Assembly: GCA_019914945.1 (NCBI GenBank)
Contig: CM034100.1
Coordinates: 10,303,096 to 10,367,095, forward strand
Length of the DNA stretch: 64,000 nt
From: Typha latifolia
Lineage: Eukaryota > Streptophyta > Magnoliopsida > Poales > Typhaceae
Direction: 5' to 3'
In this document: piece after piece, positions 43,003-55,075 of the stretch
How the letters are laid out: each line of letters starts with the position of its first letter
Numbering within the stretch: position 1 is the stretch's first letter
Program-made: the position numbers and the translations under genes
Notes under the pieces: model-generated
Told to the model about the DNA's origin: nothing
The model's database searches: none
The model's input: only the letters and a program-made list of their open reading frames with translations

Positions 43003-43789
43003 TTGCAACATGTTTCTTTCTCAAGAATACCTAGAAAAGCTACAGTTTCCAAGAAACCAAGGCCACCTTCATCACCTACTTCGGCTCCCAAGTTTTCTAC
43101 ATCTACGGCTGCAGGGCGATACAAACATAATTTTGGCACTCGACCTGTTATCTGTGAACGGCCCGTGGTCATTTCTGATTTTTTTTGCCTTGGGGATCGA
43201 ATAGATCTGTATTGAGCGGGGATGGTTATCCATGTGTCGGATGAGTGGGACTGCATATGTGGAAGTTGTTAGGGAATATTTCAGTAATAACACGGTTTTA
43301 GAACGCTGTATACATTCTACTGTCTGTGGGGTTTCGATATACTTGGACTCCGATGTTATTTGTGCTGAACTCGAACTTCCTGATAGTGAGTTCTATTATC
43401 CATCGTCTGCTCCACTTCCTGATGTCAACGAATATGCTGGTACTGTGTTAATTAAAGGGGAACGTTGGAAAGGAAACTTGATGCCTCATGCAAAACTGAC
43501 ATTAGTGGCTCGCATACTTCATCTGCTTTGTCCGTACAATGTCACCCCCAAGACTCGACATTCCAGTATTAGTCCGGATCGTGCCTTCCTCCTTCATGCG
43601 ATGTTGTCGGGAGTTTCTGTTGATTTAGCTGCGGTGATCTACGATTCCATTCTAACAGTTGCACAGAAAGAAGCGCCTCGTGAAGGGTTACCGTTTAGCA
43701 TATTTATTACCAATTTGTGCATCAGAGTGGGGTGCAAGTGGATGCCTCGGAACCTTCCCTTACTTCGCAAAAACCGTTGGATCGGATAA
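43003..43789 (+). pseudogene. Env-position ORF, plant transposon-protein-like
   Basis: Two overlapping pieces. A first frame (to 43215) reads AGRYKHNFGTRPVICERPVV, and a second (43232-43789, 185 codons) reads YVEVVREYFSNN, then DSEFYYPS, ERWKGNLMPHAKLTLVARI, RAFLLHAMLSGVSVDLAAVI and FSIFITNLCIRVGCKW. The order and motifs resemble the putative plant transposon protein family (Transposase_32-like) commonly found in plant retroelements. The role is unknown. A frameshift near 43216 separates the halves, and a Gln/Ser-rich possible coiled-coil tail follows to about 44060 in other frames. It lies after pol and before the 3' LTR, the envelope position. Confidence 0.6.
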
Positions 43790-44059
43790 CTCTAAAGCGG
43801 AGTTAAGCTCATGATCAGTCGTCTCCTCTCAAGCCGTCCTCTTCCGCCGCTGGACGTTCATCGCACCTCGACATTTCTGATGATGACTCATCTCACACTG
43901 AGGGGGAGTTACCATAGTTCTCTGACCGTTTCGATCAGCTTAGCACTCAAGTGCAAGACCTCCATTCGGTCGTGAATGATTTACGAGCTGAGCAAGCTCG
44001 TCAGGGGACCGTACTCGACTCCGTGTTGTCGATTCTTCATCGTCAGTTCCCTCCGAGTT

Positions 44060-44429
44060 CCTAGTCTTTGGCATTTGTGTCAAAAAGGGGGAGAGTGTAT
44101 AGTGTGTGGTGAGTTTAGACGCGAGTTTAAAGTTTAGGAGTTTACTGGTGTAGGGGGAGTGTTGTCGTAGGGGGAGTTTATTAGAGTTTACTGGTTTATG
44201 TTTACTGCATAATAACTTTGCTTGAGTACTTGTGAACTTATGCTTGCTTGATAACTTGTGTTTGGATTGTTATTCATTTCTAGTTATTTTCACTTGATCT
44301 TGGATTGGTATATGTTTATTTGTAGGGATTGATGTGCTAAAAGTACTAGACTTGTTGAATGCTCATTTTGAATTCTTTGTAATATCTTGTAAACTAGATG
44401 TTTTGTCACAAATTGCCAAAGGGGGAGAT
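44060..44429 (+). other. D1 3' spacer with repeated polypurine tracts
   Basis: No gene. It contains TGTCAAAAAGGGGGAGAG (about 44079), two GTAGGGGGAGT tracts (about 44151 and 44168) and finally TTGCCAAAGGGGGAGATTG directly before the 3' LTR at 44430. Multiple such tracts are a Sirevirus hallmark. Confidence 0.75.
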
Positions 44430-45059
44430 TGTTAGGTTTTTAATTGTTAGCAATTGTGTACAAAATATTCTAAGTATATTTTTACATGTATATGAGCTTT
44501 ATACAAGTCTAGAATATCTCTGGTTTGAACAATTGCAAGATTATTGGAGAAAAGTTGTTGAGTTCACACCGCGTTCACAAACGCGTTCGAACGCGGTGCG
44601 TTCACAAATGCGTTCGAACGCGGGTACTTGCGTTCACACAGATCGAGAGCTGCGTTCACAAACGTGTTCGAACGTGGGTACTGCGTTCACACAGACCGAG
44701 AGCTGTGTTTACAAAAGCGTTTGAACGCAACCTGAAGAATTCAAGTTGTCGTGTTTGAATGCACTCGGGCCCGTTCGAACGCACCTGAGATCAAGTCATG
44801 CCGTTGGAATGCACCCGGGCCGCGTTCGAACGCACCAACGAAGTTTGAAAATATTGGATTCTCGTGAGTTCAAATAAGACTTGGATTTGGCTCTATCTTG
44901 GAGATCATATATAAGGATTGTGATGCCCTATCTCTAGGGTGGTTGAAGAAGTATTATAGAAGGAGACTTCTTGAGGCTACATCGGTTCTTCAACTAACAA
45001 GGTTCCACTCATCATTAAAAGTTAATCTTTTATCTTAAGGGCTATCTAGACGAAAGATT
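44430..45059 (+). repeat. D 3' LTR, first 630 bp
   Basis: From TGTTAGGTTTTTAATTG through the motif array and TATA box to CTATCTAGACGAAAGAT. There the LTR stops. Its missing 3' third is found inverted at 49225-49552. The 54-bp repeats differ in number from the 5' LTR: one shortened and about two full units. Confidence 0.82.
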
Positions 45060-46130
45060 GTTCGTGTATATACTGTATTTGTAGAATTGAGAATTTTGGT
45101 GATTGAGGAATTTGATATTTGAGATTTAGAATGAATCAGTATAGTTGAATACTGATAAAACTGAGATCTAGAACCCAATTTATTTTCAAGAAGATAAGTC
45201 CAAGAAAATGATTCTTGGAATGTAACGTTGCGACGTGCTACCAAGTGACTCTAGCGGGATTAGAGAAAATATTTCTAGATTTTCATCCTGGTTACTCTAA
45301 TCTTACTTAACGGGTAATGAAAAAGCCAGTAGGGCACTGCAGAGTACCTACTGTGACCCTAAACGAATCGACTATCTAGAAAAGTCTCGGGCGCCATCCC
45401 GATGGTGACTAGGTAGTGCGATGTGGCCACGGGTCAGAGTACCCATTAATGAGACAATATAGCATTTTATCAGTTTTAGTGGGTTTCCATGATAGTACAC
45501 CTTTGGCAGAGATCGACTACTTTTATATTGATTTATTTAAATTGAGATATTATGAATGATTTATGATTTGATTTCCATGATAGTACATTTTCAGTAGATA
45601 TTTATTTTTTTTATATTTTTATTTAAATTGAGATATTATAAGTGATTTATAATTCGATTTCCATGATAATACACTTTAGTGGAGATTCGTTTTATGCTGA
45701 TTTATTCGGATTGTGTTAATATGAATGATTTATGATTTGATTTCTATGAAAATACACTTTTAGCGGAGAATGGTTTATTTTATATTGATTTATTCAAAAT
45801 GAGTTAATATGAATAATTTATGATTCTAATTTAGTATATATGGATTTTGAAATTCAATATAAGAGACCAAAAAATTATTTATTTTTTAAGATGGCTTATA
45901 TATTATTATTATGATTCTTTTCTGCTACTATATGCATCACATGTTGATGTTTGTCATTAGACATATTATTAGTAGAGTGGGTTATTTGGTGGGCGTCTAG
46001 CTCACGAGGACTTATTATTTTATTTTCCTAAATCAATTTGGATATATTTTGTGACTTTTTTACTTTAATTTTTGACTTGGTCTTTTATTTTCTATATTTT
46101 TAAATCTAGTCATACTTGGAATTCTTGCTG
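45060..46130. other. AT-rich block with tandem repeats between D1 and D2
   Basis: No coding region. 45060-45480 resembles long-LTR sequence (GGGTAATGAAAAAGCC, CACGGGTCAGAGTACC). It lies inside the inverted segment and replaces the expected 3' half of D2. Confidence 0.45.
45483..45835 (+). repeat. Four diverged ~85-bp tandem repeats
   Basis: Units contain GATTTCCATGATAGTACACTTT, a TTTTATATTGATTTATT stretch and ATATGAATGATTTATGATT, repeated with spacing of about 80-95 bp. Confidence 0.65.
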
Positions 46131-47640
46131 TCATGAATTTTTAATTAGTACCATTTCAACTTTGTCCTCGTCCTGATTCTCAATTTCCAAATCAAGCTCC
46201 TTTCCTATTTCTTTGTCATATGTATCTGCAGAAACAAAAATAGGAGTAGCTTCAGTTAAATCAGTCGTTGATTCATCTATCATAACATTAGCAGATTCCA
46301 TAACAGTAGAAGTGTCAAAATTAAATACTCTATAGGTTCTACTATTATTCGAATACCCTAAGAAGACGCCTTCGCTACTTCTAGTGTCAAATTTAGTCAA
46401 ATATTCTCGATCACGCAAGATATAACATTTACTACCAAAAACTCGAAAATATTTAACACTAGGTTTCTTACATTTCCAGATTTCATAAGCAGTCATTTTT
46501 GTACCTAGTCTTAGATAAACACGATTTATCATATATATCGCTGTATTGACCGCCTCCGCCCAAAACCTTTGAGTAACCTGTTTAGCCTGAAGCATAACCC
46601 TAGCCATTTCCTGCACAACTCGGTTCTTTCTTTCAACAATCCCGTTTTGTTGTGGAGTTATAGGAGCTGAAAACTCATGTTGAATACCAAGATAATCGCA
46701 AAATATAGAAAAATTTTCATTTTCAAATTCTCTACCATGATCAGAACGAATCCTAACTAGGGTTGTAGATTTTTCATTCTGCAATTTTAAGCATAGTGAT
46801 TTAAAAACTTCAAAAGTTTCAGACTTCTCACGTAGAAAGGCAACCCAGGTATATCTGGAGTAATCATCGGCCATTAAGAATATATAAAGTTTACCTCCAA
46901 GACTTTCTGTTTTTGCTGGACCCATCAAGTCCATGTGAACTAATTGAAGCACACGATCGGTGGTAGCCGCATTTATCTTCTTGTGTGAGATCCGAATTTG
47001 TTTTCCAATTTGACACGAACCACACACTCTTTTTGACATTTCTTTCATCTGAGGTATTCCTCTTACCACTTCTTGTTTGGACAGAGTAAATAATTCATTA
47101 TGATTCACATGTTCAAGACATTAATGCCAAAGATCTGTAATGTCGAAAGAGGCACTATTATATTTCAGTTTATGTGACGTTCCAACAACATAGCAATTAT
47201 CAGATGTTCTAGATCCATAACATATAACATTACCACCACGATCTAGAATAGTACAATCATTTTTGGAGAATTTTACCTCATAATCTTCATCACAAAATTG
47301 ACTGATACTCAGAAAATTTGCTTTCAAGCCCTTAACATAAAGAACATTTCAAGAATAGGAACCCCCGAAGAACTTACCTTTCCTTTACCTATTACCTTGG
47401 ATGAATTACCATCTCCGAATGTCACAACTCCCCCTTCATGTTTTTCAAGATTAGAAAATAAGGACTTGTCACCCGACATATGTCTTGAATAGCCACTATC
47501 TAAATACCACAAATTAGAATTTAAAGGTTTCAAGGCTGTATGCACAACATAACATTTCAAATCACTTTTCTTGACCCATATGGCCTTTGTTTTCATCCCA
47601 TAAATGAAATCACTTCTAGGGTTTTGCAAAAATTTGCAAT
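46131..47640 (-). pseudogene. pol: D2 protease, pre-integrase and integrase
   Basis: Protease WYLDSGYSRHMSGD (47500 region), a frame break near 47325, the KANFLSISQFCDEDYEVKF segment, then a 325-codon frame (46131-47108). That frame has the pre-integrase region (KEMSKRVCGSCQIGK) and the integrase core HMDLMGPAKTE (Asp), RSDHGREFEN (Asp) and QNGIVERKNR (Glu), followed by RFWAEAVNTAIYMINRVYLR. The integrase frame has no internal stop. A stop near 47120 and one shift near 47325 separate it from the protease. Confidence 0.83.
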
Positions 47641-49175
47641 GAGGTATGCCCTAGAATGCCGTAATGATAACATGTCGGAACAAACCCTTTTCTACTCACC
47701 TTTTGTCGAGGAGTGTGACTAAAGTTTACTTTTGATGCCATTGACGATTTACCAGTTTGTAGATTCACCTTCAGTTTAGAAGCATTCAACCAGGATTGCT
47801 TTGTAAATGCGGTTGATGACTTCAAATATTCTTCCTTTTGTATATCTGCAGAAACGAATACAGTTTTATTATTATTTGAATTACTAGTGTATCCAACATC
47901 ATACTTGTCTTTTCCAGAGATTTGAGCCTTTATAATCTCGTCAAGTTTGTTCTTACCTTTTAGAAATGTCACTTCCTTATTCAGTCATTCTGGTTCAATT
48001 TCATCAGCCTTCATTTTATTTTTTGCATTGTCAAGTTGTTCAGAAAGGTCTTTGACATGTTGAAGTTCCAATTTGTACTTCTCCTCAAATTGAATTCTTT
48101 CTAGTTCAATTACCTTGAGTCGTTGAAGTAGTCTACGATTGCTTTTCTTGAGTTTAAACGATTCTAGGTAGAGGTCATTATATGCCTTTTGAATTTCAGA
48201 TTCATCTTCTTCAGCTGGTAACATATCCTGATCATCTGTACGATTAGTATCAACAACAGAATCGATATTAAGTAGAGAAGAGGCAAAAGCTACAAAGTTT
48301 TCTTCATCTTTTTCAGAATCATCATCAGTTTCATCTGAGTCATCCCAAGTAATTTTCATAGCTTTACCCTTCTTCTTAAGGCGATTAGGGCATTCTTGTG
48401 CTATGTGTCCAAAACTAGAACATTCAAAACATCGAACTTTATTCTCAGAATTCTTATTTTTCTGTTTGACACTGTTGTTGCTCACACCTATATTCGAACT
48501 CGTAGTATTCTTCTTTTTCACAAAGGCTTTGCTTTTCTCAAGTTTTTCAGCATTCAACTTGTTTGGCTTTCGAAAGAGTTTATCAAACTTTTTGATGAAC
48601 ATGGCCAACATCTCAACATCTAAATCACCTTCATCATCAGACTCCTCTATAATTTCTTCAACTGTGGATAGAGCAATCCCTTTGGACTTCCTCGGTTTTG
48701 AAAGACTGGACTCAAATGTTTGTAGATTGTCCACCAATTGTTCAACTTTTATAGAATCGATATCCTTACTTTTCTCAATAGCTGTAACTTTTGCCTGAAA
48801 CCTCTCTGGAAGAGACTTAAGGATCTTACGGATAATTCTGTTTTCAAGAATTTTCTCTCCTAGGTTGAAACTGGAGTTGACTATATCACTTAGCTTTGCA
48901 TAGAACTCATCAAATGTCTCATTCTCCTCCATAGGTAGAGTTTCAAAACTAGTAGTCAACCTCTGAAGTTTAGAAAGTTTTACAGCCATAGTTCCTTCGT
49001 GAGTAGTTTCTAAGATCGTCCAAGCTTCTTTTGCTATCTCACAAGTAGAAATTCTTTTAAATTCATCCGAGGAAACACAAAGGTGGTCGTGGTCTAATAC
49101 TTTGATCCATAATTTGATCCATCTAGGATAGGAGGTCTAATAGATGATGGTCCATCTCTATGAAAATCCATGCCT
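47616..49175 (-). pseudogene. gag: D2 gag
   Basis: The start MDFHRDGPSSIRPPILDG at 49172 is followed by a deletion of about 150 bp relative to D1 that removes YWKARMRAYL and shifts the frame. From MAVKLSKLQRLTTSFE a 334-codon frame (47985-48989) runs uninterrupted. It carries the gag core (LKSLPERFQAKVTAIE), an acidic patch, lysine-rich segment, zinc knuckle CFECSSFGHIAQECP, a second acidic stretch and a long C-terminal predicted coiled coil (YLESFKLKKSNRRLLQRLK onward). A stop precedes the 47616-47972 segment that leads to protease. Confidence 0.8.
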
Positions 49176-49224
49176 ATCTGATCTCTCTCAAAGAGTGAGA
49201 GAACCCGCTCTGATACCAATTGAA

Positions 49225-49552
49225 AAACCCTTAGACGCAAGTATGTATCTAAATACTAGGCAATGATATCACTCGTTCGCTTAAGTAAAAATTCATAGAA
49301 ATATTAAGAAGGAAAGCAGAGATGAATGCCAAAATTTTAACTTGGAAAAACCCAAACGGGAAAAAATCACGGATCCAAACTCGGATCAAAACCAATCACT
49401 AGAATAGTAGCAGTTACAAGACTGACTCACAAAACAACCCGTCGATCCAAATGACTTTGTTCTTCTTAGTCATGCTCGCTAGAACCCACGATTCACCGCT
49501 TCTCGTGATTGAAGTCCAACCTCAGTAACCCTCGAGATTGATCTTTCATCTA
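49225..49552 (-). repeat. Displaced 3' third of a D LTR
   Basis: The minus strand reads from GATGAAAGATCAATC (49550 region) to GGGTTTTTCA (49225), matching 37190-37521 of the D1 LTR, then the primer site. Its upstream LTR part is at 44430-45059. Confidence 0.8.
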
Positions 49553-49727
49553 TGTTAGGTTTTTATTTGTTGGCAATTGTGTACAAAATATTCTAAGTGT
49601 ATTTTTTCATGTATATGAGCTTTACACAAGTCTAGAATATCTCTGGTTTGAAGAATTGCAAGATTATTGGAGAAAAGCCGTCGAGTTCACACCGCGTTCG
49701 AACGCGGGTACTGCGTTCACACAGACA
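49553..49727 (+). repeat. D LTR fragment, plus strand
   Basis: ATGTTAGGTTTTTATTTG to GCGTTCACACAGAC: only the first 170 bp of the LTR, with one GCGTTCGAACGC. It is truncated at its right end by AT-rich sequence and lies head-to-head with the inverted LTR part. Confidence 0.78.
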
Positions 49728-49974
49728 GAGAAGTAATTCTCTACAAGATTAGAATTGAAAAAAAATTGCTTACTATCATATTATACTTTAAAAATACAAA
49801 CCATTGACTATGATTTGCTTGGTAAGATTTGTGTTTGTGAAGCCTTTTTAAAACTTAGAAATTGGTTGGGTTCGAGATAGTTTAGGTCAGCTTGTAAGGG
49901 AAGAAATGACTAAAAACCATTAATCGGTTCATGATGATACCATAACTTTACAAGAGCAATTTATAAAAGCAATT

Positions 49975-52900
49975 TGCCCCGCCTGACACGGACACGTGCA
50001 CACCCACGTGCCCACATAGCACGCACGGTGCATGCGACAAGATGAGCGGGGCCCATCACGCACATATACACTCCGATGCACATACAATCATGGCATCATC
50101 AAATACTACCTGCTAACATATCTATGCTCACATAATTCAACACCAAATAAATCATACTATTAACCAAATAAACATCTTAACATATGAACATATGAATATC
50201 TAAGTCCACAATAATATACACTAGACCACTACATAATATGACAGGGCCCACATAGGCCACGACAAACTATCAAGATACAACTAAACAACTGATACACGAG
50301 TACACTATAATCTAACTTGTATTATACAAATTATCGTCTATACAATGAATTACAAATATCAAATAATGGTACAAGTCAATATCTGGTTAAACTATCTTCT
50401 ATATCACGTACCATAATATCTATGGAGGTTAGAAAAGAAAATAAAGAGTCATGAGCAAAAGGCTAAATGAATAGACCTTACCCCAAATCAATGATGCCAA
50501 ACAGAGGGTAAATCATGTACTAGATAATATGAATTAAAAAGAGCATCATGTCATGAATGAGTATATGAATGTTCCTCAACAATATATGAATGAAAAGTAG
50601 ATAATATGTCATAACTGATAAAATATACAATCTTCGGCAATGAATAAACAAATCTTCATGTCATGCTATCATAACACTCTCTCAAATATGACGCATGATG
50701 TATGCTAACCATGACGATACTATGATATCAAATGCAACTATATATGATGTATATTGACTACTCGATAATCAGGTAATCAGATGGTAATAAAATCATATGC
50801 ATTTCTCAACATCTCAGTCATCAATGTCATCTTAATATGTCATCATCATACAGTCAACACCCAGTATCCAGTCTCAACATCATGCCTGAAGGCTCCAAGC
50901 ATACTCTGCCATCTGCTAAGGGTATCAACATCAATCTAGACCGAGTACCCTTCTAGCTAATAGATGATAACTCGCCACATATGCCCTAGTGAACAGCATG
51001 TGTCTGAATGTCTACTGCGCACATATACTGACGACTTCAGATGTAAGGCCAACAGGATCGCGACTATGTCGAGCGATCAATCATCCACCAAACGCGTTCT
51101 AACCCTCGTGCCCACTCGGGTATCCTCACGCTTTCTATCAACTATCCTATCAATCATATTTCATGCTTTCTTTCTAAATGATAGATCATATGCATATATC
51201 CAGTATGCTAACAAGTCAATGCATAATAGGAATTTAGGTGCAATAGGAATCAAGAGAAAAATAATACAATGTAGTTTTCAATCATGTAGTCGACACATGC
51301 ATACCCATGCTAATCTATCACATGCATATTCATGCTACAGATCAACTGGATATAAAATTATAATAGTATAGTCATCTCTAATTATCTCTTTCTATATATC
51401 ATTATACTCTTATCATAGATCAGCTTAATTACATGCATGATAAAATATGCTCGACTGTAATCATCTCTAGATAAGGTCATATAATCATGTTGGAGGCCAA
51501 AACATGCATGTACATAATATATAATATAACCTAATTTGAGAAAGACATCTAGGGGATAAGATTACTCACATCTAATCAGAAGACCCGAACCACGTATCCC
51601 TCATATCTGTTAATCAAACGTCAACTCATCGACATGGTCCACGGGGTCTCAAATAAGGGGTTCGAGATATGAAAATATTTAAGTAGCATGAAGTCAGTCG
51701 TTTATCTAATTAGAATTAATTCAAATAAAATATAAAGGTTTATTAGGTTTAGAATCACTTCTTTTTATTTTTGATTACATAATTAGATCTATATCATAGA
51801 TACGATTCAAACGCTATAATTATATTATTATCATAAATACTAGTTATAATAGAAGGAGAAAGGTTTGTTTCTTTTTATTTAAAATATTCTAAATATGTAA
51901 TTATAAAATAAAAGCTAAATAATTATAAATAAGATATACGTATAGACAAGATCTATTTTATAATAAATTTTATAATTCTTACTCTATCTTGATTAATCAG
52001 TAGTTATATAGTATTTACTTAATTATGTTAAATACCTAATTAATTAATAAGAATAGTATATTATTCTACACACGATAGTATATAATAAATTGTTAAGATT
52101 ACTTAAAATGAATATTTCATGTATATCAGTACATAAATCTAATAATTATAATTAACAACACTATCTATTAATCTAATAGAAATATAAATACCTAATTAAA
52201 TAATATAAGTATTACCTATATTTATGCATAATAGTTTATAACCTAGTTAATCATTAATTATACTAATTCTAATCAATAATCATTATGTTGAAGAATATAC
52301 ATTATTATTAAAATAATTAATGTCTAAATAAGTTATCTACATTAATTAAGAAAACAATACCGGACTAAATAAATAAACAAAATTAAAATAAAACAAATAA
52401 ATAAATAAATAAATAATGCCACCAATGCTCTCCTATAGTGCTGGACCGAGCCCAGCACTGTGTAGAAAGAGGAGGAGGAGGAGAGCTGAGGGAGAAGTAA
52501 GGAGAAAGGAAGAAGAAAGAAGAAATAAGAAGAAAGAAGAAAGAAGAAGAAGAAGAGAAGAGGAAGAGGAAAGAGAGAAGGTAAGGGAAGGGGTTCCAAA
52601 CCCAGGCCGGTAGGGACGGCACTGGCCGTTGGTGGCCATCCAGTGGCCAGCCTCTCACTGGCGGCTCGACTTCGGCGAGCCCGAGCCCAAGGGCAAGAGA
52701 AAGAGAGCTAGATAGATAGAGAGAGAGAGAGGCTTACCCCGGTGGCGGCAGGTCGGTGGTGGCACGAGGGAAAAGAGAGAGAAAGTTTGAGAGAGAGAGA
52801 GAGACCGAAAGAGAGAGAGAGAGGATAGAGATAAAAGAGATAAAGGCGGTGGGGAGGGAAGCCGCAACGGCGGCGACGGGGCCTACCACGCCAGCTGGCC

Positions 52901-53045
52901 CGGCTAGGTTGGCCGGGCAGGTGGCTGGGGTGCGTGGCGCCCTCCCCTCCCACCACTGCATGGCACGAGGTCAGCCACAGCGTGACCAGCCACGTCGTGC
53001 CACGCAATAATTTAATTTGATTTTTTTTAAGGTTGGGTTGTTACA
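49975..53045 (-). mobile_element. C3: ~3 kb solo-LTR-like family C copy
   Basis: Minus-strand start TGTAACAACCCAACC (53045), then an A run, GA/CT tracts, a GC-rich stretch, a long AT-rich part, the GGTAAGGTCTATTCATTTAGCC segment (near 50480) and a GTGGGCACGTGGG-rich end near 50000. Shared blocks with C1 are in the same order. The left boundary is approximate and no target duplication was found. Long frames over 52340-53010 are low-complexity. Confidence 0.72.
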
Positions 53046-55075
53046 TGGTGGAACCCAACCTTCAAAATGCATTGTGTTACCTAACACTAATGCAACTCAT
53101 TTTGAATTAAAACCTATCATCCTTCAATTGCTTCCTATCTTTTATGCTAAGGAAATTGAGAATCCATACTCTCATGTTGATGAATTCTTGGATATTTGTT
53201 CAACATTCAAATTTCATAACTTTTTTGATGAATCTGTTAGGCTAAGGCTCTTTCTTTTTTAATTGAAAGACCAAGCAAGAGCTTGGTTGAATCACTTAGA
53301 GCCTAACTCGATCACCACTTGGAGAGATCTGAACTATAAACTTGTGTCCAAATTTTACCCTATGCCTAGAACGAACCAATATAGATTGGCCATCTCCACT
53401 TTCAAGCAAAAAGAGGAAGAGAAATTTCATGAGTCATGGGAAAGGTTTAAGGATCTTCAAATTAAGTTCCATCATCACAATTTTGAAAAATGATGGTTGG
53501 TCCAGTATTTGTACAATGATCTAACTGACACAAATCGTAATCTTGTTGAGTCCATGAGCGGTGGGTCATTCATAGCTAAGAGCACACCTGAAGCTTAGGC
53601 TCTTTTTGAAAGAATAGCTGAAAATTCCCAACAATGGGATTTTAGTACTGAAAGTCAAGGGACGTCACAGTCTAAGAGAGGAATATATGAAGTTCAACCT
53701 GATGTGAGTATGAATCCATGACTAGATAGTTTGTCTAGGAAAGTTGATGCCCTTGTGTTAAGTCAAACTATGAAACTTATAAATCAGGAGCAATCTAAAG
53801 TTTGTAGTGTTTGTGCTAGTCCCATGCACACTGCAATGGTTTGCCCTTCCTTAGGGTACCAAGATGGGTTCAATGAACAAGTGAATGCCCTAAATCAATT
53901 TAGAAAATCATTCAATAGTCCTTACTCTGGAACATACAATCCAAATTGGCGAAATCACCTCACAGCAGCCTCAAATAAACCAAGGAGGACCTTCAGGATT
54001 TAACCAATTTCGTCCTCCTACTCAACCTGTCTCTTATGCCCCTCCTCCTAATCAATCGGTTATAGTACCTCAGCAACAACTATCCAACTTATAAGCGATG
54101 TTAGAAAAATTTATCACTAGAACTAGTGCTAATTTGCAAGGAATAGAAGCTACCAATATAAAAAAATTTCAAGCTATTTCTTACCTTCAACATCAGGTGG
54201 GTCAGTTAGCATCTAAGGTTAGTGCGAGAGAATAAGGAATATTTCTTAGTCAACACATTCCTAACCCAAAGGGCCAATATGAGGTTAGCCAACCATCCAC
54301 TTCAGGTGTGCACAATGAACAAGTTCAATCAGTCATTACCCTTAGGTCTGGAAGACTAGTCAACAATAAGGTTGAAGTGCCAAATCATGAAAAATCTATC
54401 TCAGAGGATGAGGACATCTATGTCCCCCAAAATAATCATGATAGTTCATCTGGAACTATAACCTTCAGCTCTAGCAACCTAATTCAGTCTCTACCCAAGT
54501 CTAGAAATTCATCTGAGCAGACTTTTATTCCCAAAGCACCATTTCCCCCAAAGACTAACTCAAGCTAAAGTAGGAACAAACTTTAGTGAGATGATAGAAT
54601 TGTTTAAGCAAGTTGAAATTAACATTCCATTACTCGATGCCATCAAGCAAGTTCCTGCTTATGCTAAATTTTTGAAGGATCTTTGCACTCAGAAGAAAAT
54701 CAAAAGTGCAAACGAAGACATTCCTAGCTGAGCAAGTAAGCTCAATCATCTAAAACAACATTCCACCTAAGTTTAAAGATCTAGGTTGTTCTACTATTTC
54801 GTGTGTCATTGGCAATCATGTCATTGATAAAGCCCTTTCGGATTTAGGTGCAAGTGTTAATCTTTTGCTGTATTCAGTTTACAAGCAATTAGGTCTTGGA
54901 GAGTTGAAGCCAGCACAAATTAGATTGTCTTTGGCAGATCATTTTGTCAAATATCCTCAAGGCATTATAGAGGATGTTCTGATTAAGGTAAACAAGTTCA
55001 TTTTTCCTATCGATATATATACTGGTTTAAGATACAGCCTTCTGAGACAACACTTTATGTTGACCATCATATAAC
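53046..55075 (+). pseudogene. gag: Athila/Tat-lineage gypsy gag and protease
   Basis: One dominant frame with several stops (TAA near 53260, TGA near 53491, TAG near 53599 and others). The gag core reads THFELKPIILQLLPIFYA, DEFLDICSTFKFHNF, QARAWLNHLEPNSITTW and HESWERFKDLQIKFHHHNF. A zinc knuckle CSVCASPMHTAMVC lies near 53805. A proline/serine-rich part follows, then an aspartic protease near 54840 with SDLGASVNLLLYSVYKQLGL and VKYPQGIIEDVLIKVNKFIF. The left end is cut by C3. RT onward is absent. Confidence 0.8.

Larger units (their letters stand above)
36546..45059 (+). mobile_element. Sirevirus-type Ty1/copia element D1
   Basis: 5' LTR, primer site (TGGTATTAGAG at 37524), gag, protease to integrase, no RT or RNase H, a long 3' region with an extra ORF, G-rich polypurine tracts, and a 3' LTR broken by an inversion at 45059. 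The long gag, the extra ORF after pol and the repeated AAAGGGGGAG tracts place it with Sireviruses. Interrupted by C2 at 39676-41488. Confidence 0.85.
46131..49552 (-). mobile_element. Sirevirus-type element D2, inverted and truncated
   Basis: On the minus strand: LTR end (49552-49225), primer site TTGGTATCAGAGCGGG, gag, protease and integrase to 46131, then non-element sequence. RT, RNase H and the extra ORF are missing. Flipping 45060-49552 restores a complete LTR with 44430-45059 and puts D2 in tandem after D1 with a shared LTR. Confidence 0.75.

Noticed and set aside
52340..53010. Overlapping frames in C3
   Set aside because: Same low-complexity GA/CT blocks of the family C long terminal sequence.
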